Part shown: positions 57,816 through 64,000 of the stretch, piece by piece | Position numbering within the stretch: the stretch's first letter is position 1 | Layout of the letters: each line of letters starts with the position of its first letter | Program-made: the position numbers and the translations under genes | NCBI RefSeq assembly: GCF_019578655.1 | Contig: NC_063259.1 | Span: forward strand, 12,738,489 to 12,802,488 | DNA: 64,000 bases | Reading direction: 5' to 3' | DNA from: Ricinus communis | Lineage: Eukaryota; Streptophyta; Magnoliopsida; Malpighiales; Euphorbiaceae | Notes under the pieces: generated by a model | Database searches by the model: none | Told to the model about the DNA's origin: nothing | The model's input: only the letters and a program-made list of their open reading frames with translations

Positions 57816-59188
57816 TTTTTATGTTTTTCCTTAGAAATAAGATTAGGGTTGTTATTACAATTTTATTATTATTAGATTAGGGTTTCTCATGAATCTACAT
57901 GTTATTAATTTATTGGATTCTGAAATATGATAATAAGAACATTAGGATTTTGAACTTGATAGTATGCCAATTAGGATTTTGAATCTGATTAGTTATATGC
58001 ATATGATTACATAATTAGATTTCTATTTTCATTATGATTCAATAATTCAATAAGTTTATTAGGATATATGAGTAATTTGCTATCTTTATTTATTGTGTTC
58101 TTTTAGTTGCTAGGGTTTTGTATTAGTTTTTAGGGTATGTAATTCAATCGATTGATTTTTGTTATTTCTATTTTTTTATTTTATTTCTTTCACATTCTAA
58201 TTGTTTTAGCTTCTATGCATGTTAAAATCGGCTCTAGGGATGTTAGGAATACACTGAAAGTCAAAAAAGTATGTCTAGATACCTAGAGCTAATCAGCTCA
58301 ATGTAGAGCCAATTAGCTCTATGTTAAGCTGATCAGCTCTATTCCTTTTGGCCTTTTACCAGTTTTGATGTATCTTCATCAGTTTTTTATACTGTATTAG
58401 ATTTTAGGGCATTTTCTTTGTAATTTTAGTTATAGGTCAGGTTGTAATATTTAGGTTTATATTTTTGCTCTTTATTTTATTTATTTCATGATGATGTATA
58501 ATAAATAATTGTAATATGACTGCCCAATTAAAAATGGACAGATAGACCTTAGGGCTAAAATTGGATCCAATATGGACATTGTAGTCCATTATGCTAATCA
58601 ATATTAATTGAGCTTAAACTCTAAAATTGTAATAGACTTAAGGGCTTTGCCATGTTTTAGTTAGGATTGGGCTTTATTAGAATCAAGTTCACATAGAACG
58701 AGCATTGTCATAATAAGTAGTCCATTAGGCTTAAAAGTTGGAAAATCAAAACTATAACTTATAATTGGGCTAGACTAAGTGGGCTATATACATAATTAAT
58801 TAGTATATTAGATTAATAACTATAATGTGGGTTGGGCTGAATAAAATGATTTAGACCTAACTATATTATTTGTGTTATTCGGTATGCCTTTGTATGAACT
58901 TCTTGTGCTTATATGGAATAATTTGTTAAAAAATAAAATTAAAGACCAATATACATAAATAAGGAAGTTGGCTTCTAGATTCATCTCTATATTTGCGGTG
59001 TAAGCATCCTTATGGAATCTGAGAAACGCCACTCATTAGTAAAAGTGTCTCGATGATTACCCTTGTGGCAACTGCCATCTCCATGCTAGTCTTAGTGACT
59101 AGTTAACATGTTCCCAATTAGGTTGAAAAGCCTTATAGTGTTATAGTGATTAAGACACTTGCGTGCGTGCCCGAAACCGTTGCCCATA
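57816..59188 (+). mobile_element. LTR 'L' copy 2, 3' part
   Basis: Matches LTR L copy 1 from about 24065 to its end. It has the repeated TTAGGATTTTGAA phrases, the GAGCC/GGCTC motifs at 58285-58335, and the terminal CCCGAAACCGTTGCCCATA. The primer site is lost except for a possible GGCG. Satellite array 3 begins immediately after. Confidence 0.7.
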
Positions 59189-62100
59189 AGGCGTAAGTTT
59201 ATGAGTAGGAGAATACAATTTCGTAAAAGGGAATACCTATGAATATGAGAAAAAAACACCGTAACAAGGGTATATTTATAAATATTAGAAAACATCCCCA
59301 TAATGTGGGTATATTTGTAAATATTATAAGACAACCCCATAAGATGGGTATATTTGTAAATATTTGAAAACAAACCTAAAAGAGGGGTATATTTATGAGT
59401 ATGAGAAAACAACCCTATAAAAGAGATATATTTGTTAATATCAGAAAACAACCCCATAAGTGGGGTATATTTGTGAGTATGAGAAAACTACCCCGTAAAA
59501 GAGGTATATTTGTGATTATGAGAAAAGAACCCCGTAAGAGGGGTATATTTGTGCGTATGAAAAAACAACCTTGTAAGAGGGGTGTATTTGTAAATATTAA
59601 AAAAAACCCCGTAAAAGGGATCTATTTGTCAATATTAGAAAACGACCATAAAGGAGGGATATATTTATTAGAATAAGAAAAGTACCGTGTAAAAGGGTTA
59701 TATTTTTCACTATGAGAAAATAACCCCGTAAGAGGGGTATATTTGTGAGTATGAGAAAACAACCTTGTAAAATGGGTGTATATTTTAATATGAGATAACA
59801 ACCCCATAAGAGGAGTGTGTTTGTAAATCTTAGAGAACAACCCCGAAAGAGGGGTATATTTGTGAGTATGAGAAAATAATCTCGTAAAAAGGGTATATTT
59901 ATGAATATGAGAAAACAACACCATTAGAGGGGTATATTTATGAGGATGAGAAAACAATCACGTAAAAGGGTATATTTATGAATATTATAAAACAACCTCA
60001 TAAAAGGTGTTTATTTATGAATATGAGAAAACAACCTCGTAAGATGAGTATATTTATGAATATGAGAAAAAAAAACCCCTAAGAGGTATATTTTCGAGAA
60101 TCAAAAAGCAATCACATAGAAAGGTTATATTTATGAATATTAGAAAACAACCCTGATATAAGGATATATTTATGATTATGAGAAAACAATCCTATAGAAG
60201 GGGTATATTTGTGAATATAGGAGTACAACCTTGTAAAACGGCTATATATGTGAGTATGAGAAAACAACCTCGTAAAAGGGATACATTTACGAATATGAGA
60301 AAATAACCCTGTAAGGGGAGTATGTTTGCAAATATGAGAAACTAACCTTATAAAAGGGATATATTTGTAAATATTAGAAAATAATACGTTAAGACGGGTA
60401 TATTTGTAAATTTGAGAAATAACCCCGTAAGTATGGTACATTTATAAATATTAGAAAATAACCTCGTAAGAGGGGTGTATTTGCAAGTATGAGAAAACAA
60501 CCTTGTAAAAGGGATACATTTATGAATATGATAAAATAACCCGGTAAAAAGCGTATATTTATAAATATGAGAAAACAACACTGTAAGAGGAGTATATTTG
60601 TGAAAATGAGAAAACAATCACGTAAAAGAGGTTTATTTATGAAGATATGAAAACAACCTTGTAAAAGGGGTATATTTATGAATATGAGAAAACAATCCCA
60701 TAAGAGGGGTATAATTGTGAATATGAGAAAAGACCCCGTAAGAGGAGTATATTTACGAGAATGAGAAAATAATCGCATAAAAGAGGTAAATTTATGAATA
60801 TTAAAAAACAACACCGTATAAAGGTATATTTATGAATGTCAGAAAGTAACAATAAAGACAGGTATTTGTGAATATAGGAATACAATCCTATAAAATGGCT
60901 GTACTTGTGAGTATGAGAAAACAACTTCATAAAGGGGGTGTATTTATGAATATGAGAAATTAACCCTATAAGAGGAGTACGTTTGTGAATATGAGAGACC
61001 AACCCTATAAGAGGGTTATATTTGTAAATATTAGAAACAACATCGTAAGATGGATATATTTGTGAATTTAAGAAAACAATCTTGTAAAAGGGGTATATTT
61101 GTCAATACAATAAAACAACCCTATAAGTGGGTATATTTGTGAGTATCAGAAACAACTCTGTAAAAGGGATATATTTATGAATATGAGAAAACAACCCATA
61201 AGAGGGGTATATTTGTGAATATGAGAAAAGACCCCGTAAGAGGGGTATATTTGCGAGAATGAGAAAATAATCACATAAAAGAGGTATATTTATGAATATT
61301 AGAGAACAACACCGTATAAGGGTATATTTATGAATGTCAGAAAGTAACAATATAGGACGGTTATTTGTGAATATAGTACTACAACTCTATAAAATGGCTA
61401 TATTTGCGAGTATGAGAAAACAACTTCATAAAAGGGGTGTATTTATGAATATGAGAAATTAACCCTATAAGAGGAGTATGTTTGTGAATATGAGAAACCA
61501 ACCCTATAAGAGGATTATATTTGTAAATATTAGAAAATAACGTCGTAAGATGGGTATATTTGTGAATTTAAGAAAATAACCCCATAAAAGAAGTTTATTT
61601 GTCAATACAAAAAAAATAACCCTGTAAGAGGGGCATATTTGTGAGTATGAAAAAATAATTGTATAAAAGGGGCATGGTGTTCAATATGAGAAATTAAAAC
61701 TTTAAGAGGGCTATATTTATAAATATTATAAGAGAACCCCGTAAAAGGGATATATTTAAAAATAATAGAAAACTATCCCAAAAGAGGAGTGTAATTGTGA
61801 GTATGAGAAAACAACCCCGTAAGAGGGGTATATTTGTAAATATTAGAAAACAACTCCGTAAAAAGGGTATATTTATGAATATGACAAAATAACTTCGTAA
61901 GAGGGACACATTAATGAATATGAGAAGATAACCTTCTAGGAGGCTTATATTTGTGAGCATAAGAAAATAACCCCGTAAAAAGGGTATATTTATAAGTATG
62001 AGAAAACAACATTGTAAGTGCGGTATATTTATAAGTATCAGAAAATTATCTCGAAAGAGGTATATTCATGAATATGAGAAAACAACCCCGTAAGAGGAGT

Positions 62101-64000
62101 ATTTTTTTAGAATGAGAAAACAATCTCGTATAAGGGGTATATTTTTTAATATAAAAAAATACCGTAAGAGTGGTATATTAGTAAATATTAGAAAGCAACC
62201 TCGTAAGAAGAGTATTTTTATAAATATTAGAAAACAACCCCGTAAGAGGGGTATATTTGTGAGAATGAGAAAACAACCCCGTAAGAGGGGTATATTTGTC
62301 ACTATAAGAAAACAACCCCGAAAAAGTAGTATATTTGTGAGTATTAGAAAACACCCCTCTAAGAGGGTATATTTATGAGAATGAGAAAACAACTATGTAA
62401 AAGGAGTATGTTTTTTAGTATGAGAAATAACCCCGTAAGAGGGGGTATATGTGTGAGTGTGAGAAAAATAACCCCATAAAAAGGCTGTATTTGTAAGTAT
62501 GAGAAAACTACCTCGTTAAAAGAGTATTTTTATGAATATGAGAAAACAACTCGATAAGAGGGACATATTTATAAGTATGATAAAACAACCCTATAAAGGG
62601 GATATATTTGTAAATATTAGAAAACAACCTCGTAAAATGAGTATATTTATTAATCTGAGAAAACAACCATCTTAAAGGGTTATATTTGTCAACACAAGAA
62701 AACAACCACGTAAGTAGGGTATATTTGTGAGTATGAGAAAACAACCCCATAATAGGGGTATATATGTGAGTATGAAAAAACAACCCCATAAGAGGTGTAT
62801 ATTTATAAATATTAGAACACAACTCCATAAGAGGGGCATATTTTTTAGTATGAGAGACAACCACATAAAAAGGTACATTTATAAATATGAGAAAACAACC
62901 CCATAAAAGGGGTATATTTATGAATATGAGGAAACTACCCCGTAAGAGGGCTATATTTATGAGAATGAGAAAACAACCATATAAAAGAGTTATATTTATG
63001 AATATTAGAAAAAAATCCCATAAAAGTGGTTTATTTATGAATACGAGAAAACAACCCGTAAGAGTGGTACATTTGTAATTAATAGAAAACTACTTTGTAA
63101 GAGGGGTATATTTATAAATATGAGAAAACAACCGCATAAAATGGGTACATTTATGAATATGATAAAATAAACTCGTAAGAGGCTATATTTACTAATATTA
63201 GAAAGTATCCCTATAAGAGGGATATATTTTTAAATAATAGAAAACAACCCCATAAGAGGGATATAAAACAACCCCGTAAAAAGGGTACATTTATGAATAT
63301 GAGACAATAACCCCGTAAGAGGGATATATTAATGAATATGAGAAAATAACTCTGTATGAGGGGTATATTTGTGATTATGAGAAAATAACCCTATGAAATG
63401 AGTATATTTATTAAAGTGAGAAAATAATTCCTTAAGAGGGGCATATTTGTGAGAATGAGAAAACAACCACGTAAATGGGGTATATCGATGAATATTAGAA
63501 AATAATCCCGTAAGAGGGGTATATTTATAAATCTGAGAATATAACCTCATAAGTGGTATATTTGTAAATATGAGAAAATAACCCCATAAGGGGTATATTT
63601 ATAAATAATAGAAAATAATCCTGTAAGAGGGTTCATTTGTAAATATTAGAAAATAACCCCATAAGAATGATATACGTGTAAGTAAGAGAAAACAACCTTG
63701 TAAAAGGAGTATGTTTTTGAATATGAGAAAACAACCTCGTATGAGTGGTATATTTGTGAGCATGAGAAACTAAACCCATAAAAGGGGTGTATTTGCGAGT
63801 ATGACAAAACAATCCAGTAAAAGGGGTATATTTATGAATATAAGAAAACAACCCCGTAAGTGGGGTATATTTGTAAATATTAGAAAATAATACCGTAAGA
63901 GGGGTATATTATTAAGTATGAGAAAACAATAACATAAAAGGCGTACACTTATGATTATGAGAAAACAAACTCGTAAAAGGGATATATTTTTTAATATGAG
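59189..64000 (-). repeat. Array 3: old, inverted 39-bp satellite
   Basis: About 4.8 kb of divergent 39-bp monomers in the same orientation as array 2, running off the right edge. A local duplication is visible: a block with TGTCAGAAAGTAACAAT recurs 498 bp apart (60841 and 61339) and the similarity extends over about 350 bp. Plus- and minus-strand open frames of 60-140 codons reflect the 13-codon period, not genes. Confidence 0.92.

Noticed and set aside
59622..63851. Open frames on both strands in array 3
   Set aside because: Satellite periodicity, with no independent evidence of coding.
1..64000. tRNA, rRNA or other structural RNA genes
   Set aside because: None recognised by eye. A tRNA scan and an Rfam search would be needed to exclude small ones.

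Overview
The window is repeat-rich nuclear DNA of a land plant, probably a eudicot with an AT-rich genome. The evidence is the plant-specific repeat families present: Tat- and Athila-type Ty3/gypsy elements, a chromovirus with an initiator-Met-tRNA primer site, and plant mobile domain (PMD) sequences. I recognise no intact host gene. Every coding trace is a decayed transposon gene, and the layout looks pericentromeric or heterochromatic.

Layout: 1-712 is an antisense Tat gag fragment. 740-13480 is a hierarchical satellite: a 39-bp monomer, blocks of about 9-11 monomers, and five nearly identical 2.55-kb higher-order units, each headed by fused gag and reverse-transcriptase fragments. 13590-23560 holds overlapping remains of Tat elements: an antisense PMD pseudogene, an LTR-like region, a leader, an integrase end, a second antisense PMD gene with introns, another LTR-like region, a leader and gag. 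23565-29790 is another Tat element (here 'L': LTR, primer site, leader, gag, RT), interrupted by a solo Athila-like LTR with a 5-bp target duplication. 29795-31085 is a further LTR fragment. 31086-37454 and 59189-64000 are two older arrays of the same 39-bp satellite, inverted relative to the first. 37833-51816 is an internally deleted Athila element on the minus strand. A rearranged chromovirus (38233-45412) sits inside its 3' LTR, and its two outer ends are both U3 ends. 51817-59188 is a second Tat/PMD 3' region with LTR L, broken by a 2.6-kb inversion.

Most notable: (1) an antisense, TATA-driven PMD gene with at least five introns at homologous positions in several copies, placed between pol and the 3' LTR of a retroelement; (2) a near-palindromic chromovirus insertion flanked by a perfect CTCTT duplication; (3) a satellite family that carries and abuts pieces of the same Tat elements. 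All calls come from reading the sequence by eye; no alignment or database search was run.
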